64,000 bases of DNA from the NCBI GenBank assembly GCA_016708905.1, contig JADJEV010000003.1:1240001-1304000 (forward strand). Reading direction: 5' to 3'. Below the pieces are notes generated by a model. That model ran no database searches. It was not told where the DNA came from and worked only from the letters and a program-made list of their open reading frames with translations. The position numbers and the translations under genes were made by a program. Within the stretch, counting starts at the first letter, position 1, and each line of letters opens with the position of its first letter. This DNA is from Candidatus Methylophosphatis roskildensis (lineage in GTDB: Bacteria; Pseudomonadota; Gammaproteobacteria; Burkholderiales; Rhodocyclaceae). This document shows positions 17,884-26,021 of the stretch, in pieces.

Positions 17884-18010
17884 TCGCCGAGCATCGGCCT
17901 GGAAGCCGCGCAGAATGGAGATCCTGGCTTGGCATGCTCGCAGAGCGCCTATCCATGCGGGTGCTGGCTGTGCCAGGCTGGAGAGCGCCGGTCGGTGCGG
18001 CTCTCAGGCC
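17884..18010. repeat. Dispersed intergenic repeat, copy B
   Basis: Close relative of 3259-3378 (roughly 85 percent identity by eye), lying between the 547-bp repeat and the 4.5S RNA terminator region. Confidence 0.75.
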
Positions 18011-18027
18011 TGTATCGCAGAGACGCC

Positions 18028-18055
18028 AACGCCCGCATAGGGCGCTGCGGGCGTT
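18028..18055 (-). terminator. Hairpin downstream of 4.5S RNA
   Basis: AACGCCCGCA and TGCGGGCGTT form a 10-bp perfect stem with an 8-base loop, 10 bp after the RNA's 3' end. No T-run follows, so it may be a stabilising or Rho-dependent end. Confidence 0.45.
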
Positions 18056-18064
18056 CGGATGTGA

Positions 18065-18170
18065 GGGTGGCGAGCCTGACCCCCGGCACTTGCAGGGAGC
18101 GGCTGTGGCTGCTTCCTTCCGGACCTGACCAGATTGACCACGCTGCAATGCGGGGAGACCCGCCACGGCG
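18065..18170 (-). ncRNA. ffs: 4.5S RNA of the signal recognition particle
   Basis: The minus strand contains the invariant SRP apical region GGTCAGGTCCGGAAGGAAGC followed by AGCC, and the outer arms (GTGGCG near the 5' end, CGCCAC near the 3' end) pair to close a hairpin of about 106 nt, the bacterial small-type length. A TAGAAT box just upstream (18173-18178) is a likely -10. It binds Ffh and FtsY for co-translational targeting. Confidence 0.93.
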
Positions 18171-18182
18171 CATTCTAACAGC

Positions 18183-18446
18183 TCACCCGCCGCCCCGCTG
18201 GAAGTAGCGCGCAAAACGCTCGATCCAGGCGGCGCGCGCGGCGGCATCGAAACCGTCGAGGCGAAAGCCGACGCGATGGCGCGGCAGGCGCAGCAGCGCG
18301 ATCACCCGGTCGGGCAGCGGTTCGAGCGTGATGCGCCATGAACGGCCACCGCCATCGTGCGAGAACACGTTGCCGTCGACGGCGTAAGCCGCGTTGTCCA
18401 CCGCCGCCGGCAGGCTGCGCTCGAACTCGATGCGCGAGATCGACAT
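18183..18446 (-). CDS. Small protein at the end of the AOR cluster, unknown
   Basis: 87 residues from the ATG at 18446; an upstream alternative start in the same frame is possible, as AAGGAG lies further up. MSISRIEFERSLPAAVDNAA and GGRSWRITLEPLPDRVIALL look coding, and the C-terminus is very basic and aromatic (AAWIERFARYF). Follows the MoaD-like gene by 77 bp. Position at the tail of the aor cluster suggests a cofactor or assembly role, in the place where aorE-type genes occur; this is inference. Confidence 0.5.
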   Translation of the reverse strand: MSISRIEFERSLPAAVDNAAYAVDGNVFSHDGGGRSWRITLEPLPDRVIALLRLPRHRVGFRLDGFDAAARAAWIERFARYFQRGGG

Positions 18447-18523
18447 GTCCCACGAAAATTCGAAAGGGGCGCTCGCCTGCTTCGCTCCTTGCGAATCCGC
18501 GTGATCCGCATCGGCCACCCCGG

Positions 18524-18778
18524 TCAGCCGCCGGCTATCGGCGGCCAGATGGCGAGCACGTCTCCCTCCGCGAGCGCGCGCGTCGCGCGCGCGGCGGGCG
18601 GCACGAAGTGGCCGTTGATCAGCACCAGGTGGACCAGCTTGGCGGGCATCTGCAGCGGAGAGATTACGTCCATCACGGTCGTGCCATCGCCCACCTGCAT
18701 CGGTAACTGGTTGGTGCGGCGCGCCTCGACCGGCAGGTAATCGCTGAGAGTGGCGTAGAGCTTGAGGGTAACGTTCAT
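18524..18778 (-). CDS. MoaD/ThiS-family sulfur carrier
   Basis: 84 residues from ATG 18778. Ubiquitin-like beta-grasp: MNVTLKLYATLSDYLP, GTTVMDVI, LVLINGHFVP, and the C-terminal double glycine (IWPPIAGG) needed for adenylation and thiocarboxylation. MoaD-like proteins provide dithiolene sulfur for pyranopterin. Located behind the AOR genes, so probably a dedicated carrier for the tungstopterin cofactor. Confidence 0.85.
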   Translation of the reverse strand: MNVTLKLYATLSDYLPVEARRTNQLPMQVGDGTTVMDVISPLQMPAKLVHLVLINGHFVPPAARATRALAEGDVLAIWPPIAGG

Positions 18779-18868
18779 TCCGTATTGGACGAATCGACAA
18801 TTTGGACAGGTTGGAGGCACGTTTGCCGGTTCGAGTTCCCGCCGCCGCGCACCTCGCCTCGCCCGCCC

Positions 18869-20104
18869 TCAGGATTCGTTGAGACTGACAAAGGCATCCG
18901 CGATGCGGTGCGGGTTCTTCAGCAACTCGTTCTTCCAGGTTCCGAGACTTCGGCGCGTCTGTATCAGGCCGCGAATCGCTCCGACATAGCCAGGGTGGCC
19001 GATGATGATCGCACCGATCAATACGTCGCCGTCAAAGCACAAGCGCGTGTAGAGATTGCGGTCTTCGTCTGTGATCTCCGAAACGTCGCCGCCCTCGTGA
19101 CCCTGCCAGAGGCCGAACGTGTAAGAAATCAGGCCGACCGTGTCGAGCACGTTCATGCTCAGACTTCCACGATATGGCACGTCCCGGCCGGCCATGTTGA
19201 TCGCCGCGATCCGCCCGTGTTCCGTCGCAGTTGGCTGCAGTGCGTGGACCACCCACTCGCCGGTGGAGAAGTCGCGGCCCTGGGCGACATCCCCGGCAGC
19301 GTAGATGCACGGCACCGTTGTCCGCATGCGGTCATCGATGACGATGCCCTGATCGATCTCGGCGCCGGTGCCATCGAGAAACGAGATATTGGAACGAACC
19401 CCGGTGGCCAGGATGATCAGGTCGGCATCGAGCGTCTGGTTGTCCATCACCAGCCGCGGGCCGGACTCGATGCGTTCGATGCGTCCCTTCGTGATGACAT
19501 TGACCCCCTTGCTCTCCAGCCAGCGCTGCAACATCCGGCTGCCTATCGGGGTCATCATCGAACGCAGAATCTGTCCTGCTCGGCCAGCGATAACGGACAG
19601 CTTGACCCCGCTTTCCACCAGCGACTTCATGCAGACGCCGGCGACGAAACCGGCGCCTACCATCACGACGCGCACGCCGGGTTTGAGCTTGTCGGCAATG
19701 ACTCGCGCATCTTCGAGCGTCCAGCAAGTGACCACTCCGGCCAGATCGGTGCCTGCTATCGGCGGCAGCGTCGGCGACGATCCGGTGGCAACCAACAGGC
19801 GATCGTAGTCGAGCCGCGAGCCATCGTCCAGATCGACAGATCCCCCCGTGGGACTGGCGTGCACCTTGATCGCCTTGTTGTTGAGATAGCGGACATTGAG
19901 TGCTTCAAGATGGCCGGAACTGGTGCGCTGATGCGCGCCGTGCTCGTCGATCCGCCGATTCAGGATGTAGGGAATTGCCATGCGGGCATAGGGCTCGCCA
20001 GGCTCCCCGCTCACCAGCGTGATGCTGGCCACCTTATCCTCGCCACGCAACGTTTCGGCAGCACGCAGTCCGGCCGGTCCGGCACCAATGATCACATGTC
20101 TCAT
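18869..20104 (-). CDS. FAD/NAD(P)-dependent oxidoreductase, AorC paralogue
   Basis: 411 residues. Two Rossmann folds: MRHVIIGAGPAGLRAAETL (FAD) and VRVVMVGAGFVAGVCMKSL (NAD), plus IYAAGDVAQGRDF near the flavin. It is a paralogue of the 20425-21687 protein: both share the CWTLEDAR or CWTLADAR stretch, the MMTP segment and a C-terminal RGLIQTR..LGTWK..LLK motif. Start at 20104 after AAGGGAG. Having two such subunits beside one AOR is notable. Confidence 0.85.
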   Translation of the reverse strand: MRHVIIGAGPAGLRAAETLRGEDKVASITLVSGEPGEPYARMAIPYILNRRIDEHGAHQRTSSGHLEALNVRYLNNKAIKVHASPTGGSVDLDDGSRLDYDRLLVATGSSPTLPPIAGTDLAGVVTCWTLEDARVIADKLKPGVRVVMVGAGFVAGVCMKSLVESGVKLSVIAGRAGQILRSMMTPIGSRMLQRWLESKGVNVITKGRIERIESGPRLVMDNQTLDADLIILATGVRSNISFLDGTGAEIDQGIVIDDRMRTTVPCIYAAGDVAQGRDFSTGEWVVHALQPTATEHGRIAAINMAGRDVPYRGSLSMNVLDTVGLISYTFGLWQGHEGGDVSEITDEDRNLYTRLCFDGDVLIGAIIIGHPGYVGAIRGLIQTRRSLGTWKNELLKNPHRIADAFVSLNES

Positions 20105-20424
20105 CTTCTTCTCCCTTGTCAATCGTGGTTTCTCGCAGCGGCCGAGTCCCTCGCCGATTGATGAACGCCATCGGATTCGCCAATCGCAGATCTCTCGCCA
20201 ATGCGCGTGCGCGCGACCCGGTCCTCCGTGCAGTCGTCAAGCCAGATCCTCGCAGATCTGCCTACCCCCACTCTCGCTAAATCAGCCAACAATTCGAGCG
20301 GTGTTTTCTACGTGCCGGCGGCGACCACAAGGCAAACCTCATTCAGCGAAAACTGGCACGGCTATCGATGTCGGACACTGAACCGTGGGCCGACCGCCCC
20401 CCAAATCCATGCGGCACACCCCCA
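20105..20424. other. Gap between the two flavoprotein genes
   Basis: 320 bp without a coding-like frame. No terminator or promoter I can defend, so whether the two flavoprotein genes form one transcript is open. Confidence 0.4.
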
Positions 20425-21687
20425 TCAGCCGGGGAGCGGGGTCGAAGCGCGAGCGTGCGCCGTCGCCATGTAGGCTTCCATGATTCGCGTCGGATCCTTC
20501 AGTAGTTCGTCCTTCCACGTGCCGAGTTTGGTGCGCGTCTGGATCAGTCCGCGCAGTACACCGACATGCTCGGTGAGACCGATCGATGTGGCGCCGATGA
20601 GCACGTCGCCCCGGAATTGAAGTGACAGGTAGCGGCAGCGCGCATCGTCGATCATCTCCGCGGTCTGGCCCGCCGGATCACCCCACCATTGGCCAAAGGA
20701 GGACGAAATCAGTCCCATGGTATCGAGCACATTCACTGCCATCGTGCCCTGCGAGACCGACGACTTGCCGGCCATGTTGAGCGCCGCGATACGCGCCTGG
20801 TCAGCCGCGTTCGGCTGAATCGCATTGACGAGCCGCTTGCCGGTGGAAAAGTCGACTGCCTCGGCGACATCGCCGGCAGCATAGACATCCGGCAGGTTGG
20901 ACTGCATGCGCTCATCGACCAGCACGCCGGTCGCGACCTCGACGCCGCTGCCATCGAGGAAATCGACATTCGGCTTGACGCCGGCCGAGGCAATGATGAG
21001 ATCGGCGATCACCTCCTCGCCACCGGCCAGCTTCGCCACCAGTTCGCCGCCCTTCGGCGTGATCGACTCGACCCGCGCGTTGGTGTGCACGGTCACGCCT
21101 TTGGCCTCGACCCAGCGCTTGATCATGCCGCCGGCACCTGGCGTCATCATGCGCGGCACCATGCGATCGCCCATCTCGACGACAGTCAGCTTGACGCCGC
21201 GCTGAGTCAGCGCCTCGAGGATGATGCAACCGATAAAGCCCGCACCGATCTGCAGCACGCGGGCGCCCTGCTGCGCCTTGGCGGCGATCTGCCGCGCATC
21301 GGCGAGCGTCCAGCAGGTATGCACATTGGGGGAGTCGATGCCGGGAACCGGCAGCTTGAGCGGGTGCGAGCCGGTACCGATCAGCAACTTGTCATAGGCA
21401 AGCTGTTGTCCGTTGTCCAACGTGACAGTCTTGGCCTTCGAATCAACCTTGGTTGCTCGGGCAACGATATTCTGGATCCCCTGTTGTCCGAAATGACCAT
21501 CCGTCTTGCGCAGATGGGTTCCCTCTTCCGCAATGTTGCCCATCAGGAAATAGGGGATCGCCATGCGTGAATAGGGCGGTTCGGATTCGTCGCCAATCAT
21601 CACGATGGTGGCGTCCGGATCAGCCTTGCGCAGCGTCTCCGCCGCGATCACGCCGGTCGGGCCGTTGCCCAGAACTAGATAATTCAT
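20425..21687 (-). CDS. aorC: AOR-associated FAD-dependent NADH oxidoreductase subunit
   Basis: 420 residues from ATG 21687 (MNYLVLGNGPTGVIAAETL, FAD-binding Rossmann). RVLQIGAGFIGCIILEAL is the NAD site and DVYAAGDVAEAVDFSTGKR the flavin-side motif. In Aromatoleum-type AOR complexes, AorC transfers electrons from AorAB to NAD+. Its position after aorB matches the aorABC order. About 200 bp separate it from aorB. Confidence 0.85.
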   Translation of the reverse strand: MNYLVLGNGPTGVIAAETLRKADPDATIVMIGDESEPPYSRMAIPYFLMGNIAEEGTHLRKTDGHFGQQGIQNIVARATKVDSKAKTVTLDNGQQLAYDKLLIGTGSHPLKLPVPGIDSPNVHTCWTLADARQIAAKAQQGARVLQIGAGFIGCIILEALTQRGVKLTVVEMGDRMVPRMMTPGAGGMIKRWVEAKGVTVHTNARVESITPKGGELVAKLAGGEEVIADLIIASAGVKPNVDFLDGSGVEVATGVLVDERMQSNLPDVYAAGDVAEAVDFSTGKRLVNAIQPNAADQARIAALNMAGKSSVSQGTMAVNVLDTMGLISSSFGQWWGDPAGQTAEMIDDARCRYLSLQFRGDVLIGATSIGLTEHVGVLRGLIQTRTKLGTWKDELLKDPTRIMEAYMATAHARASTPLPG

Positions 21688-21889
21688 GATCTCGTCCTTG
21701 CTTTTGGATTCGCTGCCCGCTTCGCGCTTTGCCGGCACTCCGGTCTCCGCGGCTGCAGGAAACGCGCCTCGACAGCAGGTCGAATCCCGGTCTCGTCGGG
21801 TTGGCACGCTGGAACGCGCCGAGGTCGTTCAAGACAAGGGCGCAAGGAAGTTTCTCCGTTGCGCCCTCGTTCACCGCACATCTGCTACA

Positions 21890-23734
21890 TCAGAGGCCAA
21901 GACGCTGGGTCGTCTCCGCAGTCGGACGGCCTTCGGTGTCCCAGCCGCGAACACGATAGTACTCGGGGAGCATCTTGCCCAGTCCATTCACCAAGCCCTT
22001 GGCAGGGCCGGTCTTGGCAGGCTCGGTGGTCAGACGCGGCGGCAGGTTGTCGTCCTTGGCCGTGAAACCGGCGGCGTTGTTGAATTGCCGCTCCATGTTC
22101 CAGATTCGCTCGCCGACGAGGTTGAGCTTGTCCATCGACCAGTCGCCCTCGAGGGCTGCGGCCAGTTGCGGCTGCAGGTCGGCCAGCGTCCATGCGAAGG
22201 TGGTGAATACGCAGACGCCGGACGAGTCGAAGACCGAAGTCGCGTCCTGGAACGCCTTGACTAATTCGGGCTTGCCGTCGGTGGTGAGGGGATCGGTCTT
22301 CACCGGGATACCCAGCACCTCCGAAGCGACGGTATAGCCACGCAGGTGGCAGGCACCACGGTTGGACGTGGCATAGGCCAGGCCCATGCCCTGGATGCCG
22401 CGCGAATCGTAGGCCGGGAACTCCTGCCCCTTGACCGACATCGACAGATCGGGGCGACCGTACTTTTCGCACAGGCGCTTGGAGCCGAGACCCAGCAGCT
22501 TGCCAAAGCCTTCTCCACGGGCCGTCATCTCACCCATTTTCACCAGCGCTTCGGTGGAACCGAAGGGCGCATCCATACCGACTTCTTCCTTCTTCAGCAA
22601 GCCGAGTTCGTATAGTTCCATCGCCGCACCGACCGTCGCCCCGAAGGAAATCGGATCGAAGCCGTCTTCGTTGCACAGCATATTCACGTACTGCAGCGCC
22701 TCCAGATCGCCAACGCCGTTGGCGGCGCCGAGTGCCCAGGCTGCTTCGTATTCGAGGCCGCCCGAAGCGCCCCAGTACTGCGGACTGTTCTTGACGGTGA
22801 AGTGCTTTTCGTCGAGCTTGGAGATGCGCCCGCAGGCGATCGTGCAACCGAAGCAGGCCTGGTTGGTCACGAGGTGAGATTTTCCGTCAGGGCGCTTCTC
22901 GTGCATCGCCTCGGCAGAAATCTTCGATGCGCTTTCGAATTGGACGTCCCGGTGGTTGCGCGTGGGCAGCGCGCCGATTTCGTTGATCACGTTCATCAGC
23001 ACCTGGGTACCGTAGGTCGGCAAGCCCTGGCCTGTGACGGCGTTATCGGCCAGAACCTTTTTCTTTTCGAAGGTAACCTTCATGAACTCCTTCGGATCGC
23101 GGATGTTGCCGACACCCTTGGTGCCGCGTACGGCGATCGCCTTGAGGTTCTTCGAACCCATCACCGTACCGACACCCGATCGACCGGCCGCACGGTGCAG
23201 GTCGTTGACGATGCACGCGTAGAGCACGCCATTTTCACCGGCACGCCCGATCGACGATACGCGAATGAGCGGATCCTGGTGAAGCTTCTTGATCGTCTCT
23301 TCGGTCTGCCAGACAGTCTTGCCCCACAGATGCGCCGCGTCCTTGATCTCCACCCGATCGTCTTCGATCGAGAGGTACACCGGCTTGGGCGACTTGCCTT
23401 CGACGATCATCATGTCCCAGCCGGCGAATTTGAGTTCGGCGCCAAAGTAACCGCCCGAGTTCGAGCAGGCAATCGCGCCGGTCAACGGACCCTTGGTGAC
23501 AACCGAGTAGCGGCCACCGGTCGAGGCCATGGTGCCGGTCAGCGGCCCGGTGGTGAAGATCATCTTGTTGTCGGGCGACAGCGGGTCGATCTTCGGATCG
23601 ACTTCCTCGACGAAATACTTGGTCGCCAAGCCACGCTGCCCCAGATAATCCTGAGCCCACTGCATATTGAGATCTTCGACCTTGATCGTGCCCGTGGTCA
23701 GGTTGATACGCAGAAACTTACGAGTCCATGCCAT
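21890..23734 (-). CDS. aorB: Aldehyde:ferredoxin oxidoreductase, tungsten catalytic subunit
   Basis: 614 residues, standard AOR length. The N-domain (RKFLRINLTTGTI, YFGAELKFAGWD) precedes the [4Fe-4S] ligands C294, C297, C301 (ACFGCTIACG) and the fourth Cys at C508 (SSGVCVF). RSGVGTVMGSKNLKAIAVRG is the pterocofactor-binding loop. It oxidises aldehydes to carboxylates with bis-pyranopterin tungsten; cytosolic. Ferredoxin-type AorA is encoded 34 bp upstream. Tungsten rather than molybdenum follows from family knowledge, not from the sequence. Confidence 0.93.
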   Translation of the reverse strand: MAWTRKFLRINLTTGTIKVEDLNMQWAQDYLGQRGLATKYFVEEVDPKIDPLSPDNKMIFTTGPLTGTMASTGGRYSVVTKGPLTGAIACSNSGGYFGAELKFAGWDMMIVEGKSPKPVYLSIEDDRVEIKDAAHLWGKTVWQTEETIKKLHQDPLIRVSSIGRAGENGVLYACIVNDLHRAAGRSGVGTVMGSKNLKAIAVRGTKGVGNIRDPKEFMKVTFEKKKVLADNAVTGQGLPTYGTQVLMNVINEIGALPTRNHRDVQFESASKISAEAMHEKRPDGKSHLVTNQACFGCTIACGRISKLDEKHFTVKNSPQYWGASGGLEYEAAWALGAANGVGDLEALQYVNMLCNEDGFDPISFGATVGAAMELYELGLLKKEEVGMDAPFGSTEALVKMGEMTARGEGFGKLLGLGSKRLCEKYGRPDLSMSVKGQEFPAYDSRGIQGMGLAYATSNRGACHLRGYTVASEVLGIPVKTDPLTTDGKPELVKAFQDATSVFDSSGVCVFTTFAWTLADLQPQLAAALEGDWSMDKLNLVGERIWNMERQFNNAAGFTAKDDNLPPRLTTEPAKTGPAKGLVNGLGKMLPEYYRVRGWDTEGRPTAETTQRLGL

Positions 23735-23768
23735 GTTCCAGCTCCTGGGTTTCGGTTATCGCGGGGAA

Positions 23769-24242
23769 TCAGGCGCTAACCTGGTTGCCGGTCTTTTCAG
23801 CCCACTGACGCATCTTGTCCAGTCCGGTCCAGTCCGCATCGATGTAGGTGATGGCCCCGGTCGGGCACGCCTCGGCACAAGCCGGCTCGCCGCCGCACAG
23901 ATCGCACTTCTGCACCTTGCCGCTGTCGGCCATGTAATTGACAGTGCCGAACGGACAGGCGATCGTGCAAACCTTGCAGCCAACACAAATGTCTTCGTAA
24001 ACAACCTTCGCTTCGGTATTGGGATCGAGCTTGATCGCTTCGACCGGGCAGGCGTGCATGCACCACGCCTCGGCGCACTGTGTGCATGTATAGGGAACCT
24101 TGCGCCCGGTATGTTCAAAATCGAACACCCGAATGCGCGACTTGGAGATATTGAATGTCCCGTAGTTTTCGTACGAACAGGCCATCTCGCACTGGCGGCA
24201 ACCGGTGCACTTGACCGGATCGATGTGCAGCGACTTTTGCAT
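23769..24242 (-). CDS. aorA: Four-cluster ferredoxin subunit of AOR
   Basis: 157 residues with four Cys sets: CTGCRQCEMAC, CTQC....CMHACP, CVGCKVCTIACP and CDLC...CAEACP, enough for four [4Fe-4S] clusters, like HycB/DmsB electron-transfer subunits and AorA. Start ATG at 24242 with GAGGGG upstream. First gene of the cluster, consistent with aorABC operons. Confidence 0.9.
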   Translation of the reverse strand: MQKSLHIDPVKCTGCRQCEMACSYENYGTFNISKSRIRVFDFEHTGRKVPYTCTQCAEAWCMHACPVEAIKLDPNTEAKVVYEDICVGCKVCTIACPFGTVNYMADSGKVQKCDLCGGEPACAEACPTGAITYIDADWTGLDKMRQWAEKTGNQVSA

Positions 24243-24407
24243 TGCGCGTCCCCTCGTGATCAGAGTTTGATTTTATGCTCAACATAGCACAGGCTTCTGA
24301 ATGAGCAAGAATTGAACCCGAGGACTTTGCAGGCAGTTGGATCGGGATTCGAGAGTGAAACCAGCGATTCGGCGGCACGGCGCCCGCCGGAAGTGTTGCA
24401 CTACGGA

Positions 24408-24434
24408 GCAACGGCTGTGACAGCCGCCGTTGCA
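24408..24434 (-). promoter_or_regulatory. Hairpin with a sigma-54-like box between operons
   Basis: On the minus strand, GCAACGGC and GCCGTTGC pair in an 8-bp stem just after the MxaJ-like stop, a possible transcript end though without T-run. The same place reads TGTCACAGCCGTTGC (24408-24422), one mismatch from the GG-N10-GC rule and similar to the quinoprotein promoters, so it might instead drive aorABC (start 24242). Confidence 0.35.
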
Positions 24435-24438
24435 ATCC

Positions 24439-25284
24439 TCACGGAGCGCGATAGGTGACGCCGTGGCGCTCGAAGGCTTTGGCAAGACTGCCGTCGGCCG
24501 CCAGTTCGTTGATCGCCCGCTGCAGCGCCCGCGCGAGTTCTTCGTGGCCCGCCTTGACCGCCAGACCCAGCGGCCACTGCCGCCGATTGATCACCGGCAG
24601 CGGCGGCTGCGAGATGGCGAAGCCCTTCGCGCCGGACAGCCCACCTTCGAGTTCGCCCTGCATCGCCATGACCGCGGAGACCTCGCCCTTCTTCAAGCCC
24701 TCGATCGCCTGACTCGCGGTCTTGTAGTGAACCACGTTCGACCGGTAGGCGCCGCCGTCGGCGGACAGCATGATCGTATCCGGGTAGGTGGTGATCTCGA
24801 CGCCGATCTTGTGGCTGCGGAAGGCGTCGAGGCTGTCCAGTTTGTCGAGGCGTTCGAGGTTGCGCGCGATCGCGAAACGCTCGCGGTAATACGGCGCGAA
24901 GAAAATGACCTTGTCGTTGTTCGCGATGTAGTCCTTGTCCACCGGAACATGCAGCATGAAATCCGCCGGGCCGTAGCCGAATACGGTGCCCTTCCAGACC
25001 ATATTGCGCAGGTCGTCGTCGGTGTTCTCGTCGGCGTCGAACCACAACGGCAGCAGCTTCACGCCGAGCTTGTCCGCCAACAGCCTGGCGACCTCGACAT
25101 CTACCCCCTTGCCGCCCTTGTCAGCGTCGGAAAAGGGCTGGAAATCCTTGTACAGCGCAACCCGGATCTGCCCGCGCGCTGTCACTTCGGCGAGGTCGAG
25201 GGCCTGGGCAGCCGCCGCGCCGGCCGCCCCGATCAGGACAAGCGTCGCGGCGAACCGCGCGAACCTAGTTGTCCAGCGACGCAC
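24439..25284 (-). CDS. Quinoprotein dehydrogenase-associated periplasmic binding protein (MxaJ/XoxJ-like)
   Basis: 281 residues with a signal peptide (FAATLVLIGAAGAAAAQA). The two-lobed binding-protein fold is visible: GQIRVALYKDFQPFSDADKG, GVDVEVARLLADKLGVKL, GVEITTYPDTIM and a helical C-terminus. Members of this group sit beside PQQ alcohol dehydrogenases and are thought to help dehydrogenase maturation or cytochrome interaction, not transport. It starts at a GTG inside the end of the PedF cytochrome gene (20-bp overlap), so translation is probably coupled. Confidence 0.85.
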   Translation of the reverse strand: MRRWTTRFARFAATLVLIGAAGAAAAQALDLAEVTARGQIRVALYKDFQPFSDADKGGKGVDVEVARLLADKLGVKLLPLWFDADENTDDDLRNMVWKGTVFGYGPADFMLHVPVDKDYIANNDKVIFFAPYYRERFAIARNLERLDKLDSLDAFRSHKIGVEITTYPDTIMLSADGGAYRSNVVHYKTASQAIEGLKKGEVSAVMAMQGELEGGLSGAKGFAISQPPLPVINRRQWPLGLAVKAGHEELARALQRAINELAADGSLAKAFERHGVTYRAP

Positions 25285-25702
25285 GACGGGTTTCCAGATA
25301 GGCCTTGATCGCCCAGATCGCCTCCTGACTCAGGATGCCTGCATAGGGCGGCATGTAGACGGCGCCATTTCGCACCTTGCCCGCGAGCACCGAGTTGCGG
25401 TAATAGACATCGGTATCCGGGTCGAGGTCGAGCGTGCGCAGGTCCGGCGCGATGCCGCCGGAAACCGCCTCCAGTCCGTGACAGCGCGCGCAGTTCTGGT
25501 TGTAGGCGGACGTGCCGACCTCGACCGCGGCCTTGTCCTCGCGGTAGGGATTCACATCGCGCATCTCATCGCCGAGCGGCTTGAGCGTCGATACATCGAC
25601 CGCCTGCGGCGTCACATCGCCGTGCGATGCCGCGTTGCCCGCTACCAAGATCAATGCGCAACTGAGCATCAGGTTTCTTGCAATCCTCGAATCTCGATTC
25701 AC
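25265..25702 (-). CDS. pedF: Cytochrome c-550 PedF-like
   Basis: About 145 residues. The GTG at 25702 has GGGGGAG just upstream, better than the TTG at 25720. After a signal sequence comes ASHGDVTPQAVDVSTLKPLG, then NPYRED, YNQNCARCHGLEAVSGGIAPD with the haem-binding CARCH, and MPPYAGILSQEAIWAIKAYL with the Met ligand region. These match PedF, the electron acceptor of PQQ ethanol dehydrogenases in Pseudomonas. A sigma-54-type promoter is 79-93 bp upstream. Confidence 0.88.
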   Translation of the reverse strand: MNRDSRIARNLMLSCALILVAGNAASHGDVTPQAVDVSTLKPLGDEMRDVNPYREDKAAVEVGTSAYNQNCARCHGLEAVSGGIAPDLRTLDLDPDTDVYYRNSVLAGKVRNGAVYMPPYAGILSQEAIWAIKAYLETRRASLDN

Positions 25703-26021
25703 AGCAACTCCCCCATTCAATTAATCCAGTGCGCCGGGGAAAGACTCACCGCGGCAGGCAGAAACCTTATAGCTCATTTAGCAGAGACTGTGCCACGGCG
25801 CCGATCGACTGCCAGTCGGACAACTGCTGCACAAGCCCGTTCCGCACCGCGCAAGCAATCGATTGGCAACATCACGACGGTTCCGTTCCGCAGTTGGTCG
25901 GCGAATTCGGTTGAGCGCTTCACTTCGCTGTCTCCGAATGCTACATTTCGGAACACTCTGCACACAGATTGACGATTAGATGCAGAGAATATATCAAAGG
26001 GCTGAGCCCCGGAGGAGATCG
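25703..26021. other. Divergent promoter region pedF / sigma-54 activator
   Basis: About 320 bp holding the pedF promoter; no gene. AT-rich stretch near 25925-25995 is a likely sigma-70 promoter zone for the activator gene. Confidence 0.5.
25781..25795 (-). promoter_or_regulatory. Sigma-54-type promoter of pedF
   Basis: TGGCACAGTCTCTGC on the minus strand: perfect -24 element, GG-N10-GC spacing kept, -12 element CTGC instead of TTGC. Predicted start near 25770, a leader of about 70 nt. Confidence 0.65.
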
